Source: Apoderus coryli
Lineage: Eukaryota > Arthropoda > Insecta > Coleoptera > Attelabidae
Length of the DNA stretch: 64,000 bases
Assembly: GCA_911728435.2 (NCBI GenBank)
Contig: OU452212.1
Coordinates: 6,888,563 to 6,952,562, forward strand
Reading direction: 5' to 3'
Part shown: positions 1 through 12,048 of the stretch, piece after piece
How positions within the stretch are numbered: position 1 is the first letter of the stretch
How the letters are laid out: every line of letters begins with the position of its first letter
Made by a program: the position numbers and the translations under genes
The notes under the pieces: model-generated
What the model saw: only the letters and a program-made list of their open reading frames with translations
The model's database searches: none
What the model was told of the DNA's origin: nothing

Positions 1-1140
1 TGTGATGGAGATAACGCCATAATTATGTAATTAATATAAATGTTAAGGTTTTATTTAAGAGTTTTCACAAAAAAAAAACACTTTTGTAAATTTTAAATAA
101 TTAACAATAAGTAACAAATTGAGAAGAAAGAAATACCAAAGATTAAAGTTAACAAAAATAATAAGTATAATAATAATTTAGTTACTAAATAGATGAAATT
201 TAGTTGTTTTTATGTTCATTTTATAATTATTATTAGAAATTATACTTGACTGATATTTTGTTATATAAATCGAGGTGGATGGAAAATGGTCACAACACTA
301 CGGTGGAAAGATAAATATAATTTTTGTACAAGATCCTATAAAATCGGGTTATAACAGAGTAAATATTTACTTTTTGTAATTGATGAAGCCACCGGATGGT
401 TAGAATTTTTAATAAATTCTCATTTATTCTTCCATAAACCCCATAGGTTTAACATTTATAGAAGCTTCTACAACGACGAGAAATTGCATTGACGTAAATG
501 TTGCAATTTGGCAGCGCAATAATAGGGTGGCGTCTTATGTAGGTAACTTTTGGTCCCCAGTCCATCGGTCAGTTGTCAGTAATTTGAAAAAATTAAATAT
601 TTTTTGGGGTGAGGGATTAGTGGGTTAATTTCTAATAAAACTTACAATGAGATTGTTGTGTACTGATCTTTTATTGATCTCGATACCTATTATTATAGGT
701 TAAGTTTTATAAACTGTATATTAATATTTCTGAATGTTTTAAAAAAAGTTTTATTTGAACCCATAATTTTTTGTATTTAGAGTGCATGTTAAGTATAATA
801 AACAAATTATATTTTACAAAAACTAAGCGATTTTATTTTTTGTGACTTAAAAGCGTAAGTTTTTGGTCGTTTTGTTTTAATAAAATCCCCTTTTTTAAAT
901 AAATAAATAGTTTATTTATTTGAACTTTCGTAGACGAGACTTTAGACCTATTTTTAGTTCCGTGTTATGCTATAAAAAAAACAAATATTAAACTTTTATT
1001 AAATTTATTACGTACGTATACGAATTAAATAAAAATTAATTAAGAAATTATTTCTACAAAAATAAATAAATAATGCGTGAATCATTTCTTTGGAATAATT
1101 GAAAATACTGTTTTTATATGACCAATAAAGTTAGATAAAT
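1..1140. other. AT-rich intergenic DNA, nothing recognised
   Basis: No open frame, repeat structure or RNA gene was recognised in this stretch. It is very AT-rich with A and T homopolymers. Confidence 0.5.
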
Positions 1141-1640
1141 GGTGTGGAAATTCTTAAGAGGTTTTAGTGCGCTTAGCAAGAATAACAGAGTTTCCCTTAT
1201 TTGGATACGCGGACAATCTGGTATCAGGGGTAACGAAAAAGCCAATAATTTAGCGAAAAAAAGGGGTCAACCGCTTTTGTAGGACTTGAACCGTCCTACG
1301 GCTTAGGTGGAATTCAGAATTAACGATGAAACAGACAGAGCAATACTCTGGAGCGCTGATGCACGCCAAGAAATTCCTTGGAAACCTCAACCATGAAAGA
1401 TTCAAATGGGCTACGTATTCTTACAGGACATTGTCGCCTTAGGAAACATATGGCCTAGAAGAGAGCGACTAATGAAGATTCTGTCAGGAGGAAGAAACTC
1501 CTGATCACCTAGTAACAGAATGCTCCGTTGTCAGAAGCCATAGCAAGGAAAACTTGGGGTATAAAATCCTGCAAGATGGAGAGGTGTTGTCCCTGAAACC
1601 AGCGAAGCTACTGGAGTTCATAAGAGCTCTGTAACTTGAG
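1141..1640 (+). pseudogene. Decayed non-LTR retrotransposon, RNase H and Cys-rich C-terminus
   Basis: Conceptual translation in shifting frames gives an RNase H core ending in SGIRGNEKANNLAKK, the typical last motif of retroelement RNase H. It is followed by LTGHCRLRKHM, and then a degenerate CRFC-type Cys/His tail (CQEEETPDHLVTECSVV) near 1475-1535. Several stops and frameshifts interrupt it, so it is a relic. The order RNase H then zinc knuckle matches the 3' end of I/R1-like non-LTR elements. It resembles in layout, but is not identical to, the copies at 37.4-38.8 kb and 55.1-56.3 kb. Confidence 0.75.
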
Positions 1641-2783
1641 ACACAGACACAGAAATATATTATGCAGAAAGGCAAACAATTTGAAACCACTCTAAAGCAT
1701 TTGTTGGGTTATTCCTAACCACTGGTCAAACAAACCTAAGATTTGCGGACTAATAAATATGGTTACTGCCGCCAATTTTGTATGATTTATTTATAAAATT
1801 AATATAATAAGTTTTGTTCATATTATAAGAGATCCTCATATCATTTTTTACACATTAAAAAGTTACTGTGTTATTTACGTATTCAGATTATTTGTTTACA
1901 TTGTGAAATGCACATTTTTGTTCTTAACATATTTAAAAATATTTACAAAATACTACAAAGATAAAATTAGAGTTGTTAGAACTATGTATATTAAAAGTAG
2001 TGAATTCTCTGACACTACAATGGTGCTGTAATGCTTCAAAACAAACTCAAAAAGCTTTCGTTCAAAACGGTCAGAGGTAGCAGAAAAATCAGTTTTTGTC
2101 TAAAAAATATATCTTTATGGAAGTATTCCTAGACATATTTGGCATTTGAGGCTGAATTTTAAATAACACTTGGATTTCCACATTCTAAAACCAACCGTTT
2201 TCAAATATAAAATGAAAATCTGTAGAAGTTCATGTCAAAAATAGGCAGCAGTCTAGTTGTTTACTGTAAATTTTAGAATATTTCCAAAATTTTAATAAAA
2301 TTAAAACTTCCATTAAATTTTAGCAACCCTCTTTTGTTTTGTTGTTTGTTAAAATGCAAACTTGGTGCCGCTTACGAACCTTCCCTCAAAACTTTTCGCA
2401 ATTTGTTTTGAAACTTTATATATTCTATCTACCTATATTTATTTATGATTTTTCAGTTTATTTATAAATAATTAGATTTTTTTAATTCGTCAACATTTTT
2501 GGTGAGCTTTTATGTAGCAGGACAGATATACAATTTTTGAGCAGAAAAATATATACCGTTAATTTGGAAGCAAGACTTTTTTATAACACTATCTAATTCT
2601 GATTCTCAAATAAACATTTTTGAATGGTAACAGTTTTGTTTTAAATACAATAACTTCAAAAAAGATTTACCCGTTTTGATGTACCTACTGAGTTTTGGCT
2701 AAATTACAATAATGATTTTGAGTTAGTAGTACTTAGTCAATTATGCTAGAAAAAATAGTGAAAATAAATAGCTTTTTAATATT
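1641..2783. other. AT-rich intergenic DNA, nothing recognised
   Basis: This stretch separates the retroelement relic from the 3' end of SPRYD7. No supported gene is seen on either strand. Confidence 0.5.
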
Positions 2784-3755
2784 TTATAGCAATGATTGTT
2801 CCAACATAATTTTTTCAAAACCTTGGGGCAAAGTATAATTAAAATTATCTAAAATAATGTCCAATATTGCACCATCATCAACTGTAACAAATATAAAAAA
2901 TATTTTTAAAACTATTACAGAGGCAAACGTTACATATCTAAGCATTGATAGTTTTCGAGAAGGTCTTATAGTAGATAGTTCCAATCTCACTTAAGATAAT
3001 AAAAAACTCGATATAATGTACATGTTATAACATTTGTTTTTATACTATCCCAAGTAACAATGAAACTACAGAAAAGTCTTAGTAAATATCTTTTAACCAA
3101 CGAAAGATACTTACCGTAAAGCGCAGGATATACTGTGCCCTTTACATTCATAATTGAGTGATCAATTTCAACACCATTTACGAAAAATTTCAACTGGATA
3201 TGGTCAAATGATACACCAATCACGTCGCCTTCTTGTATAGAGTTTATTTCGCTACTAGATGAATTATTTGATACATTTATTTTGTACAATTCTTGTTTAT
3301 TATGTCTGACAATATGATCATGACAAAGGGCCCACGAATATTCATCCATACCACCTATAAATGGTTTTAATCATGTAATTTCTTTAGTTATAAAGGTAAA
3401 TACTATTAAACCTTGTGTTAAACTAAGATCGGTCTGTCTGGTAGCTAATCCCACAGACCAAGAGCCGCTTTGTTGTATTTTCACTTCAAAATATGATTTG
3501 GATTGTACTAGTGGTGCATTTCCCAGAGCAGCACCTGAGCCACATACGCGTTGGCCCCCTTTTACTATTACTACTTCATAGCCTGGAACATTTGACTTTA
3601 AAATAGTGTTAATAAATATGTTAACAAATAATTATACCCATAAACGATGTATCTAATTGAATAGGATTTGGTTTCGGTGCCTGTTGGACGGTAGAATTAA
3701 TATTAAATCCATGTAAACAATTTTTTAAACAACAAAATACTGAAAGAGATGACAT
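2784..3755 (-). CDS. SPRYD7: SPRY domain-containing protein 7 (SPRYD7)
   Basis: Four coding exons on the minus strand: 3755-3638, 3582-3412, 3354-3115 and 2881-2784. All joins are GT-AG and in phase, giving about 208 residues, close to the vertebrate protein. The N-terminus is Cys-rich (MSSLSVFCCLKNC). It is followed by the single B30.2/SPRY-type beta-sandwich: GGQRVCGSGAA, KSYFEVKIQQSGSWSVGLAT, EGDVIGVSFDH, KGTVYPALYG and VDDGAILD. The ending PQGFEKIMLEQSLL matches the family C-terminus. SPRY domains bind protein partners; the cellular role of SPRYD7 is poorly defined. The start lies 256 bp from the RPB4 start on the other strand, so the pair probably shares a bidirectional promoter. Confidence 0.93.
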
Positions 3756-4011
3756 TTTTTATACAAAACAATATGAATATAACCTAAAAACAAATTTTTG
3801 ACAGTTCTTACTACGGTCATTTGAACTACCATATCATTTCACTCGGAGAAAAGCACAGACAAATTGTGTGATTCCAAATAATTCACTCTGTGGTAAAGGC
3901 CAAGATTAAAGAAAATAAAAGTCAAGATTAACCTAGAATTACAGCGTAATTTAAAATTTCTGTTTGTTTACTCAATATTGAGTTTTTACAAGATTTTGTA
4001 TATATTCAAAA
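3756..4011. promoter_or_regulatory. Short head-to-head intergenic region, probable shared promoter
   Basis: Only 256 bp separate the SPRYD7 start (minus) from the RPB4 start (plus). Both genes must draw their promoters from this interval. No clear TATA box or other named element was identified, so the shared-promoter role is inferred from geometry. Confidence 0.55.
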
Positions 4012-4539
4012 ATGGCTAATACAAACGTAGATCTTACAGAAGAAGATGCAGCAGACCTACAGTTTCCAAAAGGTAAAAATAATTTCAGAACAAGTGATAA
4101 TCACACAAAAAGTTTTTGTTTGTTACAGAATTCGAGAATGCAGAAACCTTACTCATATCTGAGGTGCATATGCTGTTGGAACATAGAAAAGCACAAAACG
4201 AATCTGCTGAAGATGAACAGGAATTTTCAGACGTTTTCATGAAAACCTTAACATATACAGATAGATTCAGAAAGTTCAAAAATAAAGAAACAATTTCTGC
4301 AGTACGGAAGTATGTTAACCAGAAATTTAATTTTGAAAAATGTTCTAATACGTAAATATTTTAGTTTACTAAATCAAAAGAAGCTGCACAAGTTCGAACT
4401 GGCTGCTATAGCGAATTTGTGTCCAGAGACAACAGAGGAAGCAAAATCACTGATACCTTCGCTAGAAGGGCGCTTTGAAGATGAGGAATTACAATCAGTA
4501 CTTGACGATATTCAAACAAAGCGTAGTATACAGTATTAA
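4012..4539 (+). CDS. POLR2D: DNA-directed RNA polymerase II subunit RPB4 (POLR2D)
   Basis: Three exons (4012-4072, 4129-4309, 4365-4539) with introns of only 56 and 55 bp give a 138-residue protein. The translation follows the metazoan RPB4 family closely: an acidic N-terminus, then [52 protein letters not shown], and the C-terminus [23 protein letters not shown]4 pairs with RPB7 to form the stalk of RNA polymerase II, which contacts nascent RNA and initiation and termination factors in the nucleus. The HRDC-like fold region is complete. The gene lies tail-to-tail with MBD-R2, with 248 bp between stop codons. Confidence 0.97.
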
Positions 4540-4697
4540 GCCAAGAAAGACTAATAGCGAGTACTAACTAAAACGATTATTAATTCCATATTATAACTTT
4601 TTTTGTAATATATATTATTAAGTTTATATATAAACACTCAACTAGTTAAGATACAATATCTTTTGAGTAATATGCAGTGTTATGTAACTGGGCACGA

Positions 4698-4744
4698 ATA
4701 AAAACCAATTTACAAAACTAATCTTTCTAAAATCATAATTTATT
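4698..4744. terminator. Convergent polyadenylation signals of RPB4 and MBD-R2
   Basis: AATAAA lies at 4698-4703 on the plus strand, about 160 nt past the RPB4 stop. TTTATT (AATAAA on the minus strand) lies at 4739-4744, about 45 nt past the MBD-R2 stop. The two 3' ends therefore meet, or slightly overlap, in this interval. Confidence 0.6.
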
Positions 4745-4787
4745 AACAATTACAATCTAAACAAAATGATCATTACACATAAAAAAC

Positions 4788-7700
4788 TTAAATAGTAGGT
4801 ATCTCACTAAACTCCTTCAACGTGTCTAAATCTCTCATCAACATTTGTAGCGTCTGCCGCGTTTTCGGATAATCCATATCACTTTCCATATTACTCATAC
4901 CTTCCTCAAGCATATCCAACTGTTTTTCAAAATCGTCCAATCTCTCTTCAACCAATGCTTCAGAATGCGCTATATGATCCAATAAATTCAATCGACAATC
5001 ATCGTTATTTATTGCTGCTTCGGGTTTTGGGATGATTGGTGCCATCTGATTCAAATTGTTCTGCATCAACGTGTTTAAATCGAGTTTATCATCTTTACCA
5101 CCTTTCAGGATCATCATAAGCATGTTAGCGTCGTTATGGGCATCGTTTTTGTCGTCTTCAACAGCTGTTTTGAAGAAAATATAATATAAATAAAATTAAA
5201 AGTAACTCTACGTATGCGTGTTGCTGGTTTAATGTCCAATAATGTAAATTTGGTGCGAAATTTAGTCACGAGATTCCTAATAGCCGCCTCAGAAGGTCGC
5301 CCAAACTGACCATAAATGGAAGAAGTGCACGATGCATGTTAAGAAATTAACCGAGCATGAATTTTGATAATAATAAGCGCTGTTGGTTTGTAAGTCGGAA
5401 GTTTCAAGCGATCCAAATTAAACGGGAAAGAAAGTTGAACTTCTGAAAATAATTTTTCTTACCTAAATCGTTTTTCACATATTGATGATCATCACTTTCC
5501 AATTTCGGTTGAATTGTCTTATCATTATCAGATTTCAACTGAGATTTCTCTGGCAATCCAAGTTTCTCCCATGCTTTTGCCCATAAATATAGTTTCGGAT
5601 GGTTTTTATTACTTAAATAATCAATTTTATTAACAAATTTTATTTAAATATAACAATTTAAACTTACTCAGCAATTTTTAATTTTACTGCTAACGTGTGC
5701 ATGTAGTCTTTCAGTTCTAGTAATCCTCCAGAGATGTCGAAGCATTTTTTCAATCGATCAAAACGCATATTGAGTAGATCATTGTCTCTGCTGTGGAAGC
5801 TTGTTGTTGGAAGGGAGCCTTGTTTTAACCAGTCTTGATCATGCTGAAGAATTACAGCATTAGACAAGTGTTGTTTTGTTCTAAATTTGGCAATAATTAT
5901 AATACGCACCTTATACTTCATAGAATTCCGCTCACGCAATGGATGCTGACAAATATTACACACATATTTCTCCGGTACGTCATTTTCGTTCAGTATATTG
6001 TTGCAATACGCATGCTGCCAACACAAACACAATTCACATTGTATCATCAATCCATCTTCCTCTGTATAACCGCAAGTGCAGTTAATGATCTCCTCTTGTT
6101 TCATACGCTCCAACTTGATAATCTTGCCACCTTCAATTATAACTCCGTCAAATTGCTCTATCAATGGTTTGTCAAGATTGCCCCCCGCCACACTGGCATC
6201 GGTACCAGTGTTACAGGACATCGTCCCATCCACATCAGCATGTGAAGTGGTGGAGTTAGTTGTGGTCGATTGAAGATATATGTCACTTTGTGGCATATTT
6301 GTGGTAATGGATGTTGTAGAAGAATTAGTTGAAGAAGACGGTAATAGTGGTTGATCGGTAGATTGCAAGGGAAACGTCGATGACTGCTGTTTACTGCCTG
6401 ACAGTTAATTATCTGATTTTAGTAATGAGCTTATACATATTGTGATTGTCAAACATTTGTATTATAAAAATATAAAGAACAGCTAAACGCCGTAGATAAT
6501 AACAAAACGTTGTCTGTCTTACACACAATCGACAGCCAATTATTCCAACCCGTCGAGCTTGTTGTGTGTTGCTCATCAATATCTTGAGACATTTATTTAT
6601 TCTGTTTCGACAAAGAATGTTTTTATTTTTTAATACTCACTCTTACAACAGGCAGTATAGTTGGTATTGTGACGAATATAAAAAGTAGGTACCCAACGCT
6701 TAGAGAGAAATAAATACATCGCCAACACCACGTTGGCTCTACTATAGTAATCAGATGAATCATTTTCGAAAGCTCGCGATTCAACGAAACGCGAGGAGAC
6801 TGTACAAATTTAGTAGGCTATACCTCGTCCGGGCGCTGTGTTAATCTAGAATGGAGATACGTGCGCCAGAATGTTCGACTACTCACTGGAAGTGTTCGAG
6901 AAAGAAGGCCAACCATATATATACCCAACGTAACACAGACAGTTATGAAGTGCAGTTAATAGTTGAGAACAGTGTGTGACTGCTACCCCCTACTCCAGCT
7001 ACTCATGAGACATTAAGATGTAGCAAAGATATCAAATCCACCGAGATGGAGCCAGATTACCGAATAATGATAGAAGTAGGTCCCAAAAAAGAAAAAGAAC
7101 AACCCAACATTGTTCGCCATTTAATCAAGAGCGGGTTGCCGTCGTCTTAGACAGCAGGAATCCTTCTCAACCATTGCTGAAATCCCTGGTCGCTGTTTTA
7201 TTAATAATTTCTGATAAAATATTCATAATATGCTTACCTCTAACAACCTCAACAATTTCTGTTACACCCCGTTTCCGTTTCAATCCCTGTCGGCCTTGTC
7301 CTCCACCACTCTCATCTAAAACATTCTCAACAGTGGACTGTTGTGCTCCACTGCTTCTTACCACAGGCAACAGTGTTTTTATGCCAGTATGTGAACGATT
7401 GCCCATTGTCTTTAAACCAATAATATCATCTCTCTTCGATACATCAGGAGAAGATCTATCAAAAATGTCGGAATAAGGTTGAGGGCCGCGTGGTGAAAGC
7501 ATGTCAGATTCATCTTTGGATTTCTGCGTCAGTAGTTTGATAATTTCAATGTCTTTTGCCTGAACCTAAGTAATTAGGGAATTTACAATGGGTGATTCTA
7601 ATAATTTAACTCGGTACTTACTTTGGGCGTAGAAGAACCTGGTGAAGATACCATAGCCATATCAGATCCATCAATTTTTGACATTTTCTGAGCACTACCA

Positions 7701-10432
7701 ACCATTTTATCAGCAGCATTTTTGGTGCCTTGTGGTGTGCTACTAGCTTTACCTGATGGTCCTGGTGATCGATCCAGGTTTTCCCCAACAGTTCGAGCGT
7801 ACGCTAAATCCGCAACATTTGGTGTCGAATCCAAAAACTTAGTATATTCTGGGTGATAATGCTTGACATGCATTAAGGCTAGATTTTCACGTCGAAAGGT
7901 TTTACCACAACCTTCTATTGGGCATTTGTAGGCGTCATCTTCGAAGATTATTTTAAGTGCTGGTTGGATTTCACCTAATAATAAACGATTTGATTATTAA
8001 AGGTATGAATTTAAAAGAATGTAACAAAACTTCGCAACTTTAACATCTTCGAAAAACCCCAAGAATGTTGGACCAAGGCCAGAATTTGAAAAATCTCGTG
8101 AAGTTCTGGAATTACCATCGAACGATTATGGGTACTGGGCGAGTAAATTTATTTGCTGACTGTTTCAGCTGCGTTTATTCCAATCACAAATGTGACGCAG
8201 AAGAGTGCTGGTGGCGAGACTTGCCGCGTATGGAGATTCTGGGTTTTGAATGCATTGGATTGCTAGCTCTTTCTCTGAGCGTGCACCGATCGTCTGCATA
8301 GGAAATTTCAAGTCTTCTGCCACTCACATTCCTCCGGATCTGCCTTGTAGTGTCATGGACATAATTTATTTTTGATTATAACACTATATTGAACAATTTA
8401 CAACTCTATAGGCTTGCGGGGATTAAACGAGTCTTATTATATTCCTTAAATTAGTAAATAATGAGGCTTCTTCCTAAGATTGACCTTCGCGTTTCATCAA
8501 AAAATACACGGTCGGATTTTAAAGGGTTGTAAGCAAGGTACATGTATACTTACCAGCCACATGTTGATCTTCAACAATATCTTGAGTTTCCTCCTTAATT
8601 TCCGAGTCTTCAGTAACATCCACTTCTAGGGTACTAGTACTAGGCTTAACAGGTCGACTGGATTGGCCGTCTAAAAGTTGTTTTCTATTGCGTTTCCTTG
8701 ACCGTGACTTTGATTGAACTGACAGCTGGCCACGATCTCGACGTTTTTTCCTATATAGACTAAAGTCGAACAAATTGATATCCAAATGACTCCATTCCGG
8801 TTTTGCATTCAAATACTGTATCACTTCAGCACGGGCGCGAAGTCGACGGCCTTCCGGTCTACATAAATATGGAAACAGTGATGATTATATTTCAAAGAAA
8901 CTGAAAATATAAAGAAAAAATCCAAGAAACTTTTATTACTTACGAAACAATGACTGTATCCCATTTCCCTGCAGTAGGACCAGAAGATTTCTGAACCAAA
9001 TGTTTTGCCCATCCTTCTGGCATCCGTGGATCTGGTACGATAACAGACTTTCGGGCACCATCGATAGAGTCCATTTCAGACGGTTCACCAACTGGTTTCC
9101 CATTGATAAATCTAAAATCAATCATCGTGTATATTGGGAACAAAGTTTTACAGATTTGTATTTTGTCGAACTCACAAGTTTTATACATTTGTATTTTGTC
9201 GAACTCACTTAATGATACAAATAACAAAACGACAATGACTTACTTGGGTCGCCATTCCAAATAGCTATCTTTTTGTTCGGTGCTTCCTACATCTGTTGTT
9301 GGGACTTCATCAGATATCTTCGTGCCTCCAGGCAAGGCAATTTTACGTTTCTTCTCCCGTGATCCTGACGCATGTTTCGGAAGTGTATTTCTGAACAATG
9401 CTGCTACATTTAGTTTACGTTTCTTGTCTCTTCGCTCCTGTTTTGTATTTTTCGATGGTGCAAACAATGGTGCTGGTTCTTTAATTACCTGTTCTTGGGA
9501 TTCAATTATTTCATCTTTAATATTTGCTTTTGACATTCGCTGTGATTTTACGGTTTTTGTGAAACCATCATCAAATAAAACCTCATACGAATCTATTGGG
9601 CGACAAAAAGAAACGATTAAAAATGTTTTTATACTGTTTTTAACACTAACGTACCATTTTCCAGGATTTTGGTAACTGTTGCAGGAAACTTCTTTCCATC
9701 ACTCCAACATGCCATGCATCTGTCACCTACATCATACTTACATACAGGATGTAAAGGCCGAAGTCTAGAGCTGTTCATTGATATCCATTCGTCGTATTTA
9801 CTAGAAAACTTTTCGAAATGAATTAGGACCTCATTTTCTTCATAATCAACTTCGATAATCTTCGCTGGATACCATAGATTGTTGTTATCCAACACTTCCA
9901 AACGAGAGTTTATTGAGAAATTCATGGGTGAATCACTATTTGTGCATGACGATAGTTCTTGTGCCTCAACAGTTTCAATTGTAGCGGTTGGTTCCTCTTT
10001 GACTTCCTGTTTTGGAGCTACAACTGTAGCTGTAGTAGAACTGATGCTGGTTTCTAATTTTTTAGAACTGTCATTATCACTGTGTTTTGTTGCAACAGTT
10101 TCTTTCTTAGCATCTACAATACTATCAACTTGATCTTTCTTAGTGGTAGCTTCAGCTTTCAGTGCTTCTAATTTTGATTTGTCCCATGGAAAGACACTGG
10201 GTAATACACCCTGTCTTAACATATACTTGGTACCTTTAAAACTGCAGAAATCAGCACGTAAAAAGTGTCTCGAACAGACGTACAATACTTTACGATCTTC
10301 CGGTACACGACACAAGGATATCCATTTTGGTCGGAAATCGGGATGATGGGGTATCTTATGAAATGTTACACCTTGATCTTGGGGACGATTAGAGTCCGAA
10401 AGACAGTTTTCCACACAACATTTACGTACCAT
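4788..10432 (-). CDS. MBD-R2: MBD-R2 / PHF20-like chromatin protein of the NSL complex
   Basis: Ten exons on the minus strand: 10432-9655, 9592-9244, 9111-8944, 8858-8554, 7974-7622, 7565-7238, 6397-5910, 5843-5668, 5611-5463 and 5164-4788. They encode about 1156 residues. In order: an N-terminal THAP zinc finger (CCVENC, then CSRHF, residues 1-90); a Tudor/MBT-like module (WYPAKIIEVDYEENEVLIHF, about 185-205); a second Tudor (YDVGDRCMACWSDGKKFPAT); an MBD-like domain (MPEGWAKHLVQKSSGPTAGK); a basic stretch; a C2H2 finger (CPIEGCGKTFRREN); a PHD finger (CTCGY, CELCLCWQH, CNIC); and a conserved tail (NHPKLYLWAKAWEKLGLP). This is the Drosophila MBD-R2 architecture, related to mammalian PHF20. 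The fly protein belongs to the MOF-containing NSL complex, which acetylates H4 at housekeeping promoters. The intron at 5844-5909 is 66 bp and stays open in frame. Confidence 0.93.
6669..7170 (-). mobile_element. Possible solo LTR or retroelement piece in an MBD-R2 intron
   Basis: The MBD-R2 intron at 6398-7237 is unusually long for this gene. It contains denser, less AT-rich DNA starting near TGTGACGAATATAAAAAG, with a TATATATA box near 6918-6925. Near 7046 there is a short plus-strand open frame (MEPDYRIMIEVGPKKEKEQP). This resembles an LTR with an adjacent gag start, but no second LTR or clear target duplication was found, and the strand is uncertain. Confidence 0.3.
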
Positions 10433-10949
10433 CGTGTCTCCAACAAGCGTGTGGCAATAATACGCAACGCAAAATGACTCAAACTTTCAAATCTATCAAT
10501 AGAGAAATTAAAAATCAAATTTCAGCTTAGCAAGAAGGCTTTGTTTTTTATTCGACATTGTAACCTATTTCTGATCTCTCTTCTTCTTCTTCTGATCATT
10601 TCATTCTAATCATATCTTGGAATTCAGCCAGAGCAGACGTTGCGTTTTTATCGGAAAAGTTTACAATGAAGATTTATTAATTCATTACATGAACGCTAAT
10701 CTGATACGATTTTCCAAATAAAAACAGGGAAATAGAATGACCAAGAAAGGTGAGGCGCAGTTGGCCAGCTCTCCAACTGCGCCTTCCATTGTTCTACTTT
10801 CTGGTTTTCAAGAAAAAAAATCAAGCATTATAATTAGTTCAGAAAAGCTCTACATTAAGATAACCTTTAAATATTAACCTCAATTCCAACTACTCTAAAA
10901 CTAAAACATCAAAATATTTACAATCATTTCTGAAAGAAAAGTTATTAAA
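10433..10949. promoter_or_regulatory. Head-to-head promoter region of MBD-R2 and TPRKB
   Basis: The 517 bp between the two start codons must contain both 5' UTRs and promoters. No named motif was recognised. An inverted pair of short GC-richer words (GGCGCAGTTGG and CCAACTGCGCC, about 10753-10783) forms a hairpin in the middle. Confidence 0.45.
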
Positions 10950-11465
10950 ATGTATTCGCTAGATTTAGATCCCATTTGTGGCTATACAATTCTGATCAAA
11001 TTGTATAAAGATGTTGAGAATGCCAAAGAATTACACCACAAACTACTGAAAGGTGAATTAGAGTGTTGTATGATAAAGCCATCGTTAATTTGTGATCCCC
11101 TACAAGTTGTAGTAGCTGCGAATAAAGCTTTATTAGCAGAAAAAACTGTAACTAAATCGATATATACGGAAATATTATTTAATTTGTCAATATCCAAAAA
11201 TATAACGCAGAGTTTACAAACATTTGGATTTAGTGATAAGGATACTAGTTTGTTAATTGTTTTGATTCGTAAAACTGATAGTATTCCAAATGCAGAACAG
11301 GCTGTTACTTTCGTTCGCGGCAAGGAATTAGATATTTCAGAACTCAAAACGTTGGCAGACACAAAATGTATTAAAAAGGCATATAAAATAAGTGATGATG
11401 AATTTAAAAAAGGTGATTTGTTGGACTCTGTTGTCAGTAAAATAGCTGCCAAAGAAGTTTTGTAA
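10950..11465 (+). CDS. TPRKB: EKC/KEOPS complex subunit TPRKB (Cgi121 family)
   Basis: A single-exon gene of 171 residues. The fold-defining blocks of Cgi121/TPRKB are visible: MIKPSLICDPLQVVVAANKA (about residues 41-60), a helix with LFNLSISKNITQSLQTFG, and then DTSLLIVLI. The C-terminal region ends with ELKTLADTKCIKKAYKI. TPRKB binds the kinase PRPK/Bud32 inside KEOPS, which makes the t6A modification at position 37 of tRNAs reading ANN codons. Length and start agree with the family. The absence of introns is unusual among its neighbours but normal for such a small gene. Confidence 0.9.
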   Translation: MYSLDLDPICGYTILIKLYKDVENAKELHHKLLKGELECCMIKPSLICDPLQVVVAANKALLAEKTVTKSIYTEILFNLSISKNITQSLQTFGFSDKDTSLLIVLIRKTDSIPNAEQAVTFVRGKELDISELKTLADTKCIKKAYKISDDEFKKGDLLDSVVSKIAAKEVL

Positions 11466-12048
11466 AATATTTGTAATATAAATATGTAATTATATTTAAT
11501 TTATTATTTTTGTTGTTATTTATTACTTAAATATATTTTATATTTATTTTGTGGCAAAAATATTGGAAATTTAAATGTTTACTTCTTTTGGAGACGCCAC
11601 TGTATCAATGCTAGCTTCACATTATAGTAGTTAGAAAAATAATTTTGTTTATATGCATAACGTATGTTGCTCTGATATCAATAATAATAATTAATTAATA
11701 ATTTAAATACAATATTTGTAAAGGGGTTGGGGTTAGCTAAATTTCTTGATTGAACATTATTAAATTCTAGGTACATGATTTAATTTTGTTGAAGAAAAAT
11801 CAGAGATCCAATCACATCTAGAGACGAGGTATCGCTGTTACCTAATCTGGCCGAATTACCTAGAAGTTAAGGCCATATAAATAGAAGAAGAATTAGATCC
11901 AACAAATTTTGAGGTTATATTATAAATCTTTTATTTTGTGGATACAAGCAATAAGTAATTACAAAGTTTATGATTAATGCAATTTAAAAATTGCATTTAT
12001 TAATGCAATATTAATTATAGGTTCAATTGTTAATAAACATATAGCATA
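11466..12048. other. Intergenic, 3' UTR of TPRKB and promoter of symplekin
   Basis: AT-rich DNA with no supported gene. The two flanking genes point the same way. Confidence 0.5.

Noticed and set aside
7174..7476. 100-codon plus-strand frame at 7.2-7.5 kb
   Set aside because: It is the antisense shadow of MBD-R2 exon 6 (7565-7238).
8065..8301. 78-codon plus-strand frame inside an MBD-R2 intron
   Set aside because: It lies antisense to a confident gene, has no recognisable motif, and lacks supporting structure.
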